64,000 bases of DNA from Bradyrhizobium commune (GCF_015624505.1 NZ_CP061379.1:4898001-4962000), one strand, 5' to 3'. Shown: positions 25,784 to 35,744, counted from the stretch's first letter. Program-made: numbers and translations. Notes: a model not told the origin generated them from the letters alone.

Positions 25784-26886
25784 GAAGTGCGGAATTGAAG
25801 ACGATCAGCCTCGAGGAGATCGAGGCGCTCGCGGTCGGCGCCTGGATCCTCGGCACCGGCGGCGGCGGCAGCCCCTATCTCGGCCTGCTCAATCTGCGCC
25901 GGCTCTATGCCGAGGGCCACCGCGTGCAATTGATGTCGCCGCTCGACCTCAACGACGACGACTGGGTCGCCGTGGTCTCCAACATGGGCGCGCCGCTGGT
26001 CGGGCAGGAGCGCCTCGCCGACAGCCGCAACATCGCCCGCGCCGTACGCATGCAGGAGGAGATCAACAACATCAAGTTCCGCGCGGTGATGTCGGTCGAG
26101 ATCGGCGGCGGCAATGGCGTGCAGGCGCTGATGGCGGCCGCCCATCTCGGCGTCCCCGTGGTCGACGCCGACTGCATGGGCCGCGCCTTCCCCGAGGCGC
26201 AGATGACCTCGGTCGCAATCGGCGACCTGCGCCCCTACCCCTGCACGCTTTACGATCCGCGCGGCATCGAAGCCGTGGTGACGAAGGTGCCGAGCTGGAA
26301 ATGGATGGAGCGCGCCAGCCGCAAGATCTGCGTCGAGATGGGCTCGATCGCTTCCACCAGCAAGGCGCCGCGCACCGGGCGCGAAGTGAAGGACTGGGGC
26401 ATCCACTTCACCACCACCAAGGCGATCCGCATCGGCCGCGCCGTGCAGGAAGCCAACCGCCGTCACGAAGACCCGATCGCGGCGCTGCTTTCGACCGAAG
26501 GCGGCAAAAAACTGTTCACCGGCAAGGTCGTCGACGTCGCCCGGCGCACCACAGAAGGATTCTTGCGCGGCTCGGCCACGATCGAGGGCAGCGATGCCGA
26601 TCGCGGCAGCCGGCTCAAGCTGTCGTTCCAGAATGAATGGGTCGTGGCTTGGCGTGGCGAGGAGGCGATTGCGACGTCGCCCGATTTGATCTGCGTGCTC
26701 GACAGTGTCAACGGCCACGGTGTCGGCACTGAGACCGTGCGTTACGGCCAGCGCGTCACCGTGGTGGCGCTGCCCGCGCCACCCGTGCTCACATCCCCCC
26801 GCGGTCTGGAATTCGTCGGCCCGCGCGCCTTCGGCTACGACCTCGACTACCGTTCCCTCTTCTCGCCCGCTGCGGCCGGAGCTTAA
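25780..26886 (+). CDS. DUF917 protein (S-methyl thiohydantoin desulfurase-like family)
   Basis: A 368-residue cytoplasmic protein of the DUF917 family. It shows AWILGTGGGGSPYLGL near residue 20, a GAPLVGQERLAD segment, the EIGGGNG motif, and DADCMGRAFPEAQM. Relatives act with hydantoinase A-type proteins; one studied member removes the methylthio group of S-methyl thiohydantoin in ergothioneine breakdown. The start is GTG 25780 with GAGGAG 8 nt ahead and a 4-nt overlap with the AroM gene. The substrate here is unknown; no ergothionase is seen in the window. Confidence 0.87.
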   Translation: MRSAELKTISLEEIEALAVGAWILGTGGGGSPYLGLLNLRRLYAEGHRVQLMSPLDLNDDDWVAVVSNMGAPLVGQERLADSRNIARAVRMQEEINNIKFRAVMSVEIGGGNGVQALMAAAHLGVPVVDADCMGRAFPEAQMTSVAIGDLRPYPCTLYDPRGIEAVVTKVPSWKWMERASRKICVEMGSIASTSKAPRTGREVKDWGIHFTTTKAIRIGRAVQEANRRHEDPIAALLSTEGGKKLFTGKVVDVARRTTEGFLRGSATIEGSDADRGSRLKLSFQNEWVVAWRGEEAIATSPDLICVLDSVNGHGVGTETVRYGQRVTVVALPAPPVLTSPRGLEFVGPRAFGYDLDYRSLFSPAAAGA

Positions 26887-26892
26887 GATCCC

Positions 26893-28446
26893 ATGAAGCG
26901 CATTGGCATCGATGTCGGCGGCACCAACACGGACGCCGTGCTGATCGTCGACGAGAAGGTCGTTCATTCCGTCAAGCGTCCGACCACGGCCGACGTGACG
27001 TCGGGCATCCTCGACGCGTTGAAGGCGTTGCGCGCCGAGCCCACAGCGGCGGTGAAGGTCGATGCGGTCGTGATCGGCACCACGCACTTCATTAACGCGG
27101 TGGTGCAACGCCGCCACGTCCAGAAGATCGCCGCAATCCGCATCGGCATGCCCGCCAGCGCCTCACTGCCGCCGTTTTGCGACTGGCCCGCGGACCTCGC
27201 CTCGCTGGTCAATGGCGAGAGCTTCATGCTCGAAGGCGGCCATGATTACGACGGCCGCCCGTTCATGCCGCTCGACACCGCCGGCCTCAAGGAGGCCGCG
27301 CGAAAGATCAAGGACGCTGGCTTGCGCTCGGTCGCGGTGTGCTCGAGCTTCTCCCCGCTCGATCCGTCCTGCGAAACCACCGCGCGCGAGATCCTCGCCG
27401 ACATCTGCCCGGATGTCGCGGTGACGCTGTCGCACGATCTCGGCCGCATCGGCCTGCTCGAGCGCGAGAACGCCGCGCTGCTCAACGCTTCCCTGCATGA
27501 TCTCGCCATCACGACCGTCGCGGCGTTCCGCAAGGCGATCGCCGACAGCGGCATCGATGCGCCGCTGTTCCTGACTCAGAACGACGGCACGGTGATGCAG
27601 GCCGAGATCGCCACCGCCTTCCCGGTGATGAGCTTTGCCTCCGGCGCCACCAACTCCATGCGGGGCGCCGCGCATCTGTCCGGCCTCGACGACGCCATGG
27701 TCGTGGATGTCGGCGGCACGACGAGCGACATCGGCCAGCTCCGCCACGGCTTTCCGCGCGAAGCCAATGCCGTGGTCGAGGTCGGCGGCGTGCGCACGCT
27801 GTTCCGGATGCCCGATCTGCTCTCGATCGGGCTCGGCGGCGGCAGCCATGTCGATGAGGATCCGGTTCGCGTCGGTCCGCTCAGCGTCGGCTACCGACTG
27901 ACATCGGATGCGCTGGTGTTCGGCGGCTCGCGCCTGACAGCCACCGACATCGCAGTGGCCGCAGGTCTGATCGATATCGGCGACCGCTCACGCGTCGCCA
28001 ATCTGCCCAAGCGCCTGATCGAGGCCGCGCTGCGCGATGCCTGGCGCAAGCTCGAGGAAGACATCGACCGCATGAAGACCGAAGCCGGCGACGTGCCGCT
28101 GCTCGCGGTCGGCGGCGGCGCCTTCCTGGTACCGGACCGCCTGCCCGGCATTTCCGAGATCGTGCGCGTGCCGCATGGCGACTGCGCCAATGCGGTGGGT
28201 GCTGCGATCGCGCAAGTCTCCGGCGAGGCCGATCAGGTGTTCCGCGATCTCAGCCGCGAGGATGCGATCGCCGCCGCGCGCGATATCGCCGCCGACCGTG
28301 CCGTTCAGGCCGGTGCTGCACGCGACAGCCTCAAGACCGTCGACGTCGAGGACATGCCGATCGCCTACCTACCCGGCAACGCGCTGCGCGTGCGGGTGCG
28401 CGTCGCGGGTGCGATTGCCGATCCGGATTTGCCTGCGGCGGCGTAG
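26893..28446 (+). CDS. HyuA-like hydantoinase/oxoprolinase family protein
   Basis: A 517-residue protein of the hydantoinase A/5-oxoprolinase family, ATP-dependent cyclic-amide hydrolases of the actin/hexokinase fold. Phosphate-binding segments are GIDVGGTNTDAV (residues 5-16) and MVVDVGGTTSDIG (about 273-285), with GLGGGSHVD and LAVGGGAFLVPDR further on. It is shorter than classic HyuA (about 690 residues) and lacks a neighbouring HyuB, which is normal for members paired with DUF917. Last gene of the operon, 6 nt after DUF917. Confidence 0.88.
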   Translation: MKRIGIDVGGTNTDAVLIVDEKVVHSVKRPTTADVTSGILDALKALRAEPTAAVKVDAVVIGTTHFINAVVQRRHVQKIAAIRIGMPASASLPPFCDWPADLASLVNGESFMLEGGHDYDGRPFMPLDTAGLKEAARKIKDAGLRSVAVCSSFSPLDPSCETTAREILADICPDVAVTLSHDLGRIGLLERENAALLNASLHDLAITTVAAFRKAIADSGIDAPLFLTQNDGTVMQAEIATAFPVMSFASGATNSMRGAAHLSGLDDAMVVDVGGTTSDIGQLRHGFPREANAVVEVGGVRTLFRMPDLLSIGLGGGSHVDEDPVRVGPLSVGYRLTSDALVFGGSRLTATDIAVAAGLIDIGDRSRVANLPKRLIEAALRDAWRKLEEDIDRMKTEAGDVPLLAVGGGAFLVPDRLPGISEIVRVPHGDCANAVGAAIAQVSGEADQVFRDLSREDAIAAARDIAADRAVQAGAARDSLKTVDVEDMPIAYLPGNALRVRVRVAGAIADPDLPAAA

Positions 28447-28585
28447 TCAAACATCAAAAACTGAAAAACAACCCCATGCACAGTACCCGGGACAGCGAAA
28501 TCAACGACTTGCGCGCGCAGGCCACAGGACGGTTTGACTCGTCGGGCAAAACAGGGGCATAATACTATTATTCCGAAATCGTCTG

Positions 28586-30244
28586 CTACGCCGCGACGTT
28601 GGACAGGAAGCGGTCCACCGACGAACGCAGCTGCGTGGCCTGGCCGGACAAATCGTGCGCGGTGGCGAGAACCATGTCGGCGGTGCGGTTGGCGGTGTCG
28701 GTCGCCTCTGCCGTTCCGGCAATGCTGCGCGCGACCTGCGCCGTGCCGGCGGCCGCCTGCCCGATATTCCTGGATATCTCGCCGGCCGCGGCGTTCTGCT
28801 GCGCGACCGCAGCCGCGATCCGCCCCGTAAACCCGTCGATGTCGCCGATGATCAGCGCGATCGCGCCGACGTTCTCGACCGCCAGCCGGGTCGCCGACTG
28901 CACCTCGGTGATCTGCGACGAAATCTCCTCGGTCGCCTTGGCCGTCTGCGTCGCCAGCGCCTTCACCTCCGAGGCGACGACCGCAAAGCCCCGGCCCGCC
29001 TCGCCGGCGCGCGCAGCCTCGATCGTGGCGTTCAGCGCCAGCAGGTTGGTCTGGCCGGCGATGGTCCGGATGAAGCCGACCACCTCGTCGATCTGCTGCG
29101 CGGCGCTCGCCAGCCTGCCGATGGTCTGGTTGGCGGATTCCGCCATGCCGGAGGCGCGCTGCACGATCGTGGTGGCGTCTGCAAGCTGGGCCGTGATCGC
29201 CTGCACGGATTGCCCGAGCTGGGTCGCGGCGGTCGCCACCGTCTGGACATTGGCCGAGGTTTCCTTCGCGGTCGAGGCCGCCTCGTTCGATTGTGCGCCG
29301 GCAGACCGTGAGGTCGAGGCCAGGCTCTGTGCGGTGTCGGTCAACTCGCCGGTCATGCGCGCGGTGTGGCTCAAGACCGCGCTGAAGGCGGAGCGGAAGG
29401 CATCGATCTCGGCTTCTAGACGCTGGCGGCGACTGGTCTGCTCCGCGCTGCTCTGATCCTTGGCGATGCTCACGGCAAGATCGCCGTCGGCGCGGGTCTT
29501 GAGGCTCGCCTGCATGACCGCAAGCGAGGTGAGAAGACGGCCGAGCTCGTCGCGGCGACGGACCACGATATCGTCTGCGAAGTTGCCCGCCGCCACGCGT
29601 TCGGCGACCCGCACCGCGGCGGAGATCGGCCGGCTCATCGAATACGTGAATGCAAGCGCGATGATCAACCCGATTGCGACGGTTCCGACGGCGATCGACA
29701 GCATCGTCGTCCGCGCGGATTCCACGGCTCCTTCCGCCGCCGTGCGATACTCATATCCGTATGCCGCCACGAGCTCGACGAGATCGTCGATCGACGCCAT
29801 CAGCCGGTCGCCCTGCTGCGCGAGGACGAAGCTCGTCGGGATCTCCGTCGTGCCGCCCGGCACCGGCTTCAGGACCTTGAGCACGGCCCCCGACCAATCC
29901 CTGAGCTGAGCTTCGACCTTTTCGCGCGTCGCCGTGACGCTGGGCGACGGGACACGCTCACGCACCACGTTCAGGTCTTCGGTGGTGCCGCGCACCAGCT
30001 TTTCGAATTGCGCGACCAGTTCGCTGGAGCTTCCCGCGACCAGTCCACGCTGGAGCACAAGACGCGCATCGTGCAATCCGGCATGGGCGGAGCGCGCGTG
30101 GTTGATCCCCATCAGGGGGCCGTCATAGAGACGCACGACCAGGTCGCCGGAGTTGCCGATGGCGCGGATACCGTAGAAGGCGATGCCGCAGGCGAGCAGG
30201 ACGACGACGCTGAAGGCGGCGAAAATCTTGTAGCGTATCGACAT
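28586..30244 (-). CDS. Methyl-accepting chemotaxis protein
   Basis: A 552-residue chemoreceptor: N-terminal TM ([20 protein letters not shown]), a periplasmic four-helix-type domain (about residues 30-175), a second TM ([20 protein letters not shown]), HAMP, and a long coiled-coil signalling domain. The hairpin tip lies in the stretch [23 protein letters not shown] (given in part), followed by [15 protein letters not shown]. No C-terminal CheR-binding pentapeptide is present. The start at MSIRYKIF is chosen over an ATG 12 codons earlier because GGAG sits about 8 bases before it. It stands alone, convergent with the hydantoinase operon. Confidence 0.93.
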   Translation of the reverse strand: MSIRYKIFAAFSVVVLLACGIAFYGIRAIGNSGDLVVRLYDGPLMGINHARSAHAGLHDARLVLQRGLVAGSSSELVAQFEKLVRGTTEDLNVVRERVPSPSVTATREKVEAQLRDWSGAVLKVLKPVPGGTTEIPTSFVLAQQGDRLMASIDDLVELVAAYGYEYRTAAEGAVESARTTMLSIAVGTVAIGLIIALAFTYSMSRPISAAVRVAERVAAGNFADDIVVRRRDELGRLLTSLAVMQASLKTRADGDLAVSIAKDQSSAEQTSRRQRLEAEIDAFRSAFSAVLSHTARMTGELTDTAQSLASTSRSAGAQSNEAASTAKETSANVQTVATAATQLGQSVQAITAQLADATTIVQRASGMAESANQTIGRLASAAQQIDEVVGFIRTIAGQTNLLALNATIEAARAGEAGRGFAVVASEVKALATQTAKATEEISSQITEVQSATRLAVENVGAIALIIGDIDGFTGRIAAAVAQQNAAAGEISRNIGQAAAGTAQVARSIAGTAEATDTANRTADMVLATAHDLSGQATQLRSSVDRFLSNVAA

Positions 30245-30266
30245 CGTCAATCTCCGGTGCCTCGGA

Positions 30267-30334
30267 TAGAGCGTTTTCAAGCGAAGTGGATACCGGTTCG
30301 CGTAAAGAAACGCTTCAAACCAAGAGTCTGCTCT
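30267..30334. repeat. Intergenic palindromic repeat of Bradyrhizobiaceae type
   Basis: The segment contains AGAGCGTTTTCAAGCGAAGT followed by a CCGGTTCGCGTAAAGAAACGC stretch, an imperfect hairpin between GAGCGTTTTC and GAAACGCTTC. I recall this wording as a frequent dispersed element in Bradyrhizobium and relatives. It sits between the chemoreceptor start and the cupredoxin stop and touches the latter. Confidence 0.55.
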
Positions 30335-30653
30335 AGTCGGTCACCTTGACCATCATCTTCATGCGCGGGTGAATGGCGCAGATCACCTGCACATCGCCTG
30401 CTTCCTTGAAGGTGACATCCGTCGATGTACCAGGCGCCTGCGAACCCAGGTTGAACTCGTTGCCCTTGCTGGCCGACATGATATTGTGCGGCACGGTGTC
30501 GTCATTCAGGAAGGTGACGGCTTCGCCCTTCTTGACCGAGATGCTCTCGACGGAGAAGGCACGTCCCTGCTGGTGGATCATTTCGGTCGCGGCAAAGGCG
30601 CCGACCGAGAAACCGGCGACGATCACGCAAGTGAACAAAGCGATTGTGCGCAT
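30333..30653 (-). CDS. Cupredoxin (type 1 copper protein), exported
   Basis: A 106-residue small blue-copper protein. A Sec signal covers about residues 1-21 (ends GAFA-A). The mature plastocyanin-like fold carries copper ligands His56 (VPHNIM) and the C-x2-H-x2-M loop Cys92-His95-Met98 (CAIHPRM). It follows the cytochrome c peroxidase gene by 17 bp and is probably its periplasmic electron donor or partner; this functional link is inferred from the operon. Confidence 0.9.
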   Translation of the reverse strand: MRTIALFTCVIVAGFSVGAFAATEMIHQQGRAFSVESISVKKGEAVTFLNDDTVPHNIMSASKGNEFNLGSQAPGTSTDVTFKEAGDVQVICAIHPRMKMMVKVTD

Positions 30654-30670
30654 GAGAATATCCTTGAGGT

Positions 30671-31756
30671 TCAGCGTGGAAGGACCGGCACGGCCGTGGG
30701 CTCGAGCTCGCTGGTCAACGTCTTGAGGAACGCAACGAGGTCGGCCTTGTCCTGAGCGGTCAGGCTGAGCGGGCGCATGAGGTCGGACCGGCTGGGACGG
30801 TCGACGCCGCCATGGTCATAGTGATCGACGACCGCTTCGAGCGTCGCGAGCGAGCCGTCATGCATGAAAGGACTGCGACGGCTGATCTCGCGCAGGCCGG
30901 GCGTCTTGAACGCGTGCTGCATCTTAATGACGCCGGGAAGGTATTCGCCACGGCCGATGTCGGTGCTCGGCAAGCCGATATCCTGAAAGCCCTCGTTGGT
31001 GAAGTTCCAGCCCTCGTGGCAGGCGGCGCATTGCGCCTTGCCGTTGAACAATGCGAAGCCACGCTTGGCGTCTTCGGAGATGGCCTTTTCGCTGCCTTCG
31101 ATCCAGGCGTCAAACGGCGCGCGCTCCGAGACGACCGTGCGCTCATAGGTGGCGATCGCCTGCGCAAGGGTCTTGGCCTTCATGCCCTGACCGGGAAAGG
31201 TCGTCTCGAACATCGGCTTGTATTCGGGAATGCTCGCCAGCCGCGCCATCAGATCGTCGAGCTTCATGTTCATCTCGCCGGGCGACTGGATCGGACCGAG
31301 CGCCTGATCTTCCAGCGTCGGAAGCCGCCCATCCCACATGAAGATCGCGCTCCAGGCGGCGTTGACGATGGTCGGCGAATGGCGCCCGAGCCTGGCCATG
31401 CCGTGACCGACGCCGACCGCGAGCCCGTCACCCCAGCCGAAGCCCGGACTATGGCAGCTCGCGCATGACTGCGCGGAGGTCACCGAGAGGCGCGTGTCGA
31501 AATAGAGCTTCTTGCCGAGAGCGGCCTTCTCGGGGGTGTAGGGATTGTCCTTCGGGAAAGGGATCGAGGCGGGCCTGCGGTACAGCGCCTTCAGTGCGTC
31601 GATACCGCTCGGCGCCTTCTGCGTGATCTCGACCTTGCGGCTCTCGCCAACCACGGCGGCGCCAAAGCCGATCGTGCTGAAGCCGAGCATGCCGAGCGCT
31701 GCCGATGCGATCGTTCCGGCAAGGATGCGCGAGCGATAGGAGCCGGGCGCCGGCAT
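30671..31756 (-). CDS. Diheme cytochrome c peroxidase (CCP/MauG family)
   Basis: A 361-residue periplasmic enzyme that reduces hydrogen peroxide with electrons from a small redox protein. Two heme c attachment sites are present: CASCH (98-102) with the following GFGWGDG segment, and CAACH (243-247). FMWDGRLPTLEDQA and FKTPGLREISRRSPFMHDG are also family segments. The N-terminal 35 residues form a hydrophobic signal or anchor. The ATG at 31756 has GGGGGA upstream; an open frame extends 27 codons further but starts without a clear ribosome site. Cotranscribed with the cupredoxin. Confidence 0.9.
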   Translation of the reverse strand: MPAPGSYRSRILAGTIASAALGMLGFSTIGFGAAVVGESRKVEITQKAPSGIDALKALYRRPASIPFPKDNPYTPEKAALGKKLYFDTRLSVTSAQSCASCHSPGFGWGDGLAVGVGHGMARLGRHSPTIVNAAWSAIFMWDGRLPTLEDQALGPIQSPGEMNMKLDDLMARLASIPEYKPMFETTFPGQGMKAKTLAQAIATYERTVVSERAPFDAWIEGSEKAISEDAKRGFALFNGKAQCAACHEGWNFTNEGFQDIGLPSTDIGRGEYLPGVIKMQHAFKTPGLREISRRSPFMHDGSLATLEAVVDHYDHGGVDRPSRSDLMRPLSLTAQDKADLVAFLKTLTSELEPTAVPVLPR

Positions 31757-31987
31757 TGCAAAGTCCCCCAAGAGGGTGCCATTTGCGACACCGAAAAATA
31801 GCAACGAAACGAATCTGCCCAGAAACATGATGAACATAGCGGCAAATTATTAAGTAAAAGTGCCATCGATCAGTCGCTTTTCGGCAATTCCGCAAGCAAA
31901 AAGTGCAGGAAGAATCGGCAACAACCGGAATGTTGCAAGCACTTCGCGCAGAGCGGGCAATCACGCGGCGATCAACCCGCTTGCAGC

Positions 31988-32096
31988 CATCCTTCGAGAC
32001 GCCCGCCTGCGGCGGGCCCTCGGGATGAGGTCGCGTTTTGCGGCGAGATATCCCTCATGGTGAGAAGCCCGCCAAAGCGGGCGTCTCGAACCATGC
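31988..32096. repeat. Intergenic inverted repeat; rest of the 31757-32176 gap has no gene
   Basis: Outer arms CCTTCGAGACGCCCGC and GCGGGCGTCTCGAACC face each other across about 70 bp that also contain CTCGGGATGAGG and CCTCATGGTGAG. This is the layout of a dispersed repeat I associate with Bradyrhizobium genomes. To its right (31838-31987) the DNA is AT-richer than the surroundings and probably holds the promoter of the leftward peroxidase gene; no credible reading frame is seen there. Confidence 0.55.
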
Positions 32097-32132
32097 AGGC
32101 CGAGCTCGTCCGGCAGCCTTCTGCTGTCTCCT

Positions 32133-32157
32133 GCCCTCTCACGCAAGGGGAGAGGGC
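32133..32157 (-). terminator. Hairpin after the peptide-binding-protein gene
   Basis: GCCCTCTC (32133-32140) pairs with GAGAGGGC (32150-32157) across a 9-nt loop, 20 bp beyond the stop of the last gene of the amidase-dpp operon. No run of U follows on the minus strand, so it is either a processing/protection hairpin or a weak terminator. Its CCCTCTC/GAGAGGG arms resemble the repeats at 47.9 and 53.96 kb. Confidence 0.5.
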
Positions 32158-32176
32158 ACAACAACGGGCCTCGTGC

Positions 32177-33673
32177 CTACTCCCAAGCCCACGTCGAGAA
32201 ATCGTTCTCGAACTGCGGGACGTCTTTCCAGACGCCCTTCAGCTTCTTGTTGGTGATGGTGATCAGCTGCGGCTGGTACAGGTAGCCGGCGACGGCGTCG
32301 GTCGCCAGCATGCGCTGGGCATCGCCGAGAAGTTTTGCGCGTGCGGCTTCGTCGGGTGTCGACACGATCTGCTTGTAGAGCGCGTTGAAGGCCTCGTTGT
32401 TGTAGCCGAGATAGTAGTCCGGCTCGGTGATTTTGACGAGGTCGAACGGCTCGACATGGCTGACGATGGTGAGGTCGTAATTGTGCGGGCCGTTGCCGGC
32501 GAACACCTGCGACAGCCATTGCGCCCATTCGACGTTCTCGATCTTGGCGACGATGCCGACCTTGGCGAGCTGGGCTGCGAGGATTTCACCGCCCTGCCGT
32601 GCATAGCCCGGCGGCGGCAGCTTGAGCGACAGCTCGAGCGGCGTGGTGACGCCGGCCTCGGCGAGGAGCTTCTTGGCCTTCTCGGGATCGTAAGGGTTGA
32701 TGCCGGTGGTGTCGACATAGCCGAGCGATCCGGGCACGTAGAAGCTGCCGATCGGCGTGCCGAAGCCATCGACGGCACCGTCGATCATGGCCTTGCGGTC
32801 GATCGCGGCAAGGATGGCGCGGCGGACACGGACGTCGTCGAGCGGCTTCTTGCGCTCGTTGATGGCGACGATGGTCTTGGCCTTGGAGCCGCCGACCAGC
32901 ACCGTGAAACGCGGATCGGCCTTGAACTGGGGCAAGGCACGCGCCGCCGTGACGCGCGGGAACGCGTCGACGTCGTCCGACAAGAGCGCAGCGATCTGCG
33001 CGGCCGGATCGGAGATGAAGCGGATCGTCACCTTGGAGAGCTTGATCGCGGCGGCGCTGCGATAGTCGGCCCATTTGTTCAGGGTGATCGAGGAGCCTTT
33101 GGCCCAGGCGCCGAGCTGATAGGGCCCGGTGCCGACCGGCTGGGTCGCGTTGGTGGCTGCGCTCTTCGGCTCGACGATCGAGCCGCTGGCTTGCCCCAGA
33201 AGGAACGGCAAGTTCGGCTCGGAATATTTCAGCGAGATCACGATCGTGTCGGCGTCGGGCGCGTCGACCTTCTCGAAGGCCTGAAACAGGCTCTTGTCCT
33301 TGTTGGTGCTGGTCGGCGCGCCATTGCGCTCGAACGAGAATTTGACGGCCGCGGAATCGAACGGCTCGCCGTTCTGGAATTTGACACCCTTGCGCAGCTT
33401 GAAAGTGTAGGTCTTCAGGTCGGGCGACGCGGTCCAGCTTTCGGCCAGCAGCGGGGAGACCGAGCCGTTCTCGTTGATCTTGGTCAGGGTCTCATAGATG
33501 TTGTAGAGCGTGACCTCGGCGATTGCGGCGGCGGCGGCATTGGTCGGATCGAGGCCCGGCGGCTCCAGCGACATTGCCGTAACGACGCTGTCCTTCTTGC
33601 CTTGCGCCAGCACCGGCAGCGGCGCCGCGACAAGCGCGGCAGTGAATGCGACGATGGATAATTTCCTGAACAT
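32177..33673 (-). CDS. Peptide/nickel-type ABC transporter binding protein (DppA-like)
   Basis: A 498-residue exported binding protein of the SBP_bac_5 family. Signal peptide about residues 1-23 (ends VLAQ). Family segments: EPPGLDPTNAAAAAIAEVTLYNIYETL, SWTASPDLKTYTFKLRKGVKFQNGEPF and GTGPYQLGAW. It is the last gene of the leftward amidase-dppB-dppC-dppD-dppF-dppA order, 54 bp after the ATPase gene; binding proteins more often come first. Substrate unknown, perhaps a peptide or amide processed by the linked amidase. Confidence 0.92.
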   Translation of the reverse strand: MFRKLSIVAFTAALVAAPLPVLAQGKKDSVVTAMSLEPPGLDPTNAAAAAIAEVTLYNIYETLTKINENGSVSPLLAESWTASPDLKTYTFKLRKGVKFQNGEPFDSAAVKFSFERNGAPTSTNKDKSLFQAFEKVDAPDADTIVISLKYSEPNLPFLLGQASGSIVEPKSAATNATQPVGTGPYQLGAWAKGSSITLNKWADYRSAAAIKLSKVTIRFISDPAAQIAALLSDDVDAFPRVTAARALPQFKADPRFTVLVGGSKAKTIVAINERKKPLDDVRVRRAILAAIDRKAMIDGAVDGFGTPIGSFYVPGSLGYVDTTGINPYDPEKAKKLLAEAGVTTPLELSLKLPPPGYARQGGEILAAQLAKVGIVAKIENVEWAQWLSQVFAGNGPHNYDLTIVSHVEPFDLVKITEPDYYLGYNNEAFNALYKQIVSTPDEAARAKLLGDAQRMLATDAVAGYLYQPQLITITNKKLKGVWKDVPQFENDFSTWAWE

Positions 33674-33727
33674 GCGTAACTCCCCTGCCTTCTCAATTCC
33701 CAGTCTACGCCAATCCTGCGCCCGAGA

Positions 33728-34732
33728 CTAACCCTCCGCAGCAAGCGGCGGCAACGCCATCACGGCTTCCGCCTTGTGACAGGCGGCGAGATGGCCCTCG
33801 CCGACCTTGCGTAGCTCAGGCAGGGCCTCGCGGCAATGCTGGTCGGCGAGCGTACAGCGCGCGACATAGGGACACCCCGTTGCCGCCGCCGATTGCGAGG
33901 CGATCGCCTGGGCCCCGCGCCGGCGCCGGCCGCCGCCGGCGCGCGCCCGCGGCACGGCGTCCAGCAGCGCCCGCGTATAGGGATGGGCGCAACGCTCGAA
34001 CAGATCCTCCGGCCGGCCCTGCTCGACGATCCGGCCGAGATACATCACCGCGACCTCGTCGCAGAGGTAGTCGACCACGGCGAGGTCGTGGCTGATCAGG
34101 ACGTAGCTCAGCCCGAACTGCTCCTGGAGGTCCTGCATCAGGTTCAACACCTGGGCCTGCACGGAGACGTCGAGCGCGGAGACCGGCTCGTCGGCGACGA
34201 TCAGTTTTGGCTGGGTGATCAGCGCGCGCGCGATCGCGATGCGCTGGCGCTGGCCGCCGGAGAACTCGTGCGGATATTTGTCCATGTCGGCATCGCGCAA
34301 GCCGACCTGGCGTAGCACCGCGGCGACACGCTCGCGGAAGGTGGCACGGTCGGCGTTCTCGAGCACGGTCAACGGTTCGGCGACGATGCGCGCGATGGTC
34401 TGGCGCGGATCGAGCGAGCCATAGGGATCCTGAAACACCATCTGGAAATCGCGCCGCGCACGGCGCAGCTCGTCGGCGGAGATCTGATTGAGGTCGCGGC
34501 CGAGCATAGCGACCTGCCCCGAGGTCGGCCGCTCCAGCGCCATCGCGACGCGCGCAAAAGTGGACTTGCCGGAACCGGACTCGCCGACAATGCCGAGACT
34601 CTTGCCGCTAGCGACCTGCACGCTGACGCCGTTGAGCGCGCGCACCTGGCCGGGCGGCCGGAACAGGCTTTCGCGCGGCAGCGTGTAGCGCTGCTCGAGA
34701 TTTTTGACGTCGAGAAGGGGTGCTGTGCTCAT
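33728..34732 (-). CDS. Peptide ABC transporter ATPase, DppF/OppF-like
   Basis: A 334-residue ATPase with Walker A GESGSGKST (about residues 50-58), Q-loop FQDPYGSLDPRQT, signature [16 protein letters not shown], Walker B LIVADEPVSALD and the oligopeptide-type C-terminal extension with a cysteine-rich end (CPYVARC, then C at intervals) that can bind an iron-sulfur centre in this subgroup. The start is ATG 34732, overlapping the DppD-type stop by 4 nt. The much longer upstream open frame is the other ATPase read in another frame. Confidence 0.92.
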   Translation of the reverse strand: MSTAPLLDVKNLEQRYTLPRESLFRPPGQVRALNGVSVQVASGKSLGIVGESGSGKSTFARVAMALERPTSGQVAMLGRDLNQISADELRRARRDFQMVFQDPYGSLDPRQTIARIVAEPLTVLENADRATFRERVAAVLRQVGLRDADMDKYPHEFSGGQRQRIAIARALITQPKLIVADEPVSALDVSVQAQVLNLMQDLQEQFGLSYVLISHDLAVVDYLCDEVAVMYLGRIVEQGRPEDLFERCAHPYTRALLDAVPRARAGGGRRRRGAQAIASQSAAATGCPYVARCTLADQHCREALPELRKVGEGHLAACHKAEAVMALPPLAAEG

Positions 34733-35742
34733 GCGGACAGCGCTCCGACATTGGCGGCCATCGAGACGTCGGTGCGCACGCAGCGGACCCCATGACCCGG
34801 ACCGACCTCGACCATCGGCGGCAGCGCCGAGCGGCATTTGTCCTCGACCAGCGGGCAGCGCTCGCCGAAGGCGCAGCCGGCCGGCAGATCGGCAAGCTCC
34901 GGCACCGTGCCCGAGATCGTCATCAGCCGCGTGCCCTTGCGCGCGCCGAGCCGCGGGCGGGCGCGGAACAGGCCCTGCGTATAGGGATGCCCCATGCGGC
35001 GGAACACCTCGTCGGTCGGCCCGCTCTCGACCACGGTGCCGCCATACATCACCATCATGCGCTGCACGTTCTCGGCGATGACGCCGAGATCGTGCGAGAT
35101 CAGGATCATCGACATGCCGCGCTCCTCGACGAGATCGGCGATCAGATCGAGGATCTGCCCCTGGATGGTGACGTCGAGCGCCGTGGTCGGCTCGTCGGCG
35201 ATCAGAAGGTCCGGCTCGCAGGCGAGCGCCATGGCGATCGTCACGCGCTGGCGCTGGCCGCCGGAGAACTGGTGCGGATAGGCATCGATGCGTTTGGCCG
35301 GGTCGGGCAATCCGACGCGGTCGAGCAAGGCGATCGCCTCCTTGCGCGCCTGTGCGGCGGAATATTTCTTGTGACGCCGCAGCGGCTCGGCGACCTGATG
35401 GCCGATCGTATGCATCGGATTCAGCGCCGTCATCGGCTCCTGGAAGATCATGCTGATGCGGTTGCCGCGCAGCTTGCAATAATCCGCATCGGGCAGCCGC
35501 GCGAGCTCATTGCCATCCAGCTTGATGCTGCCGGTGACGACCGCGCTGTCCGGCAACAGGCCCGTCAGCGACAGCGCGGTGACCGACTTGCCGCAGCCGG
35601 ATTCGCCGACGAGCCCGAGCGTCTCGCCGCGCTTCAAGGAAAAGCTGACGCCGCGCACGGCCTGCGCCGGGCCGCGGCTGGTGTTGAGGCGAACGCCGAG
35701 ACCAGCGACCTCGATCAGCGGTGCGGTTGCGGAACCCGTCAT
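34729..35742 (-). CDS. Peptide ABC transporter ATPase, DppD/OppD-like
   Basis: A 337-residue ATPase, the heterodimer partner of the DppF-like protein. Walker [10 protein letters not shown]-loop [15 protein letters not shown], signature [16 protein letters not shown], Walker [13 protein letters not shown], and the C-terminal oligopeptide domain with [15 protein letters not shown] prefer the ATG of MTGSATAP with GGGAG 8 nt upstream; an ATG two codons earlier is too close to that site. It begins 2-3 nt from the permease stop, so coupling is tight. Confidence 0.92.
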   Translation of the reverse strand: MTGSATAPLIEVAGLGVRLNTSRGPAQAVRGVSFSLKRGETLGLVGESGCGKSVTALSLTGLLPDSAVVTGSIKLDGNELARLPDADYCKLRGNRISMIFQEPMTALNPMHTIGHQVAEPLRRHKKYSAAQARKEAIALLDRVGLPDPAKRIDAYPHQFSGGQRQRVTIAMALACEPDLLIADEPTTALDVTIQGQILDLIADLVEERGMSMILISHDLGVIAENVQRMMVMYGGTVVESGPTDEVFRRMGHPYTQGLFRARPRLGARKGTRLMTISGTVPELADLPAGCAFGERCPLVEDKCRSALPPMVEVGPGHGVRCVRTDVSMAANVGALSA

Positions 35743-35744
35743 GA

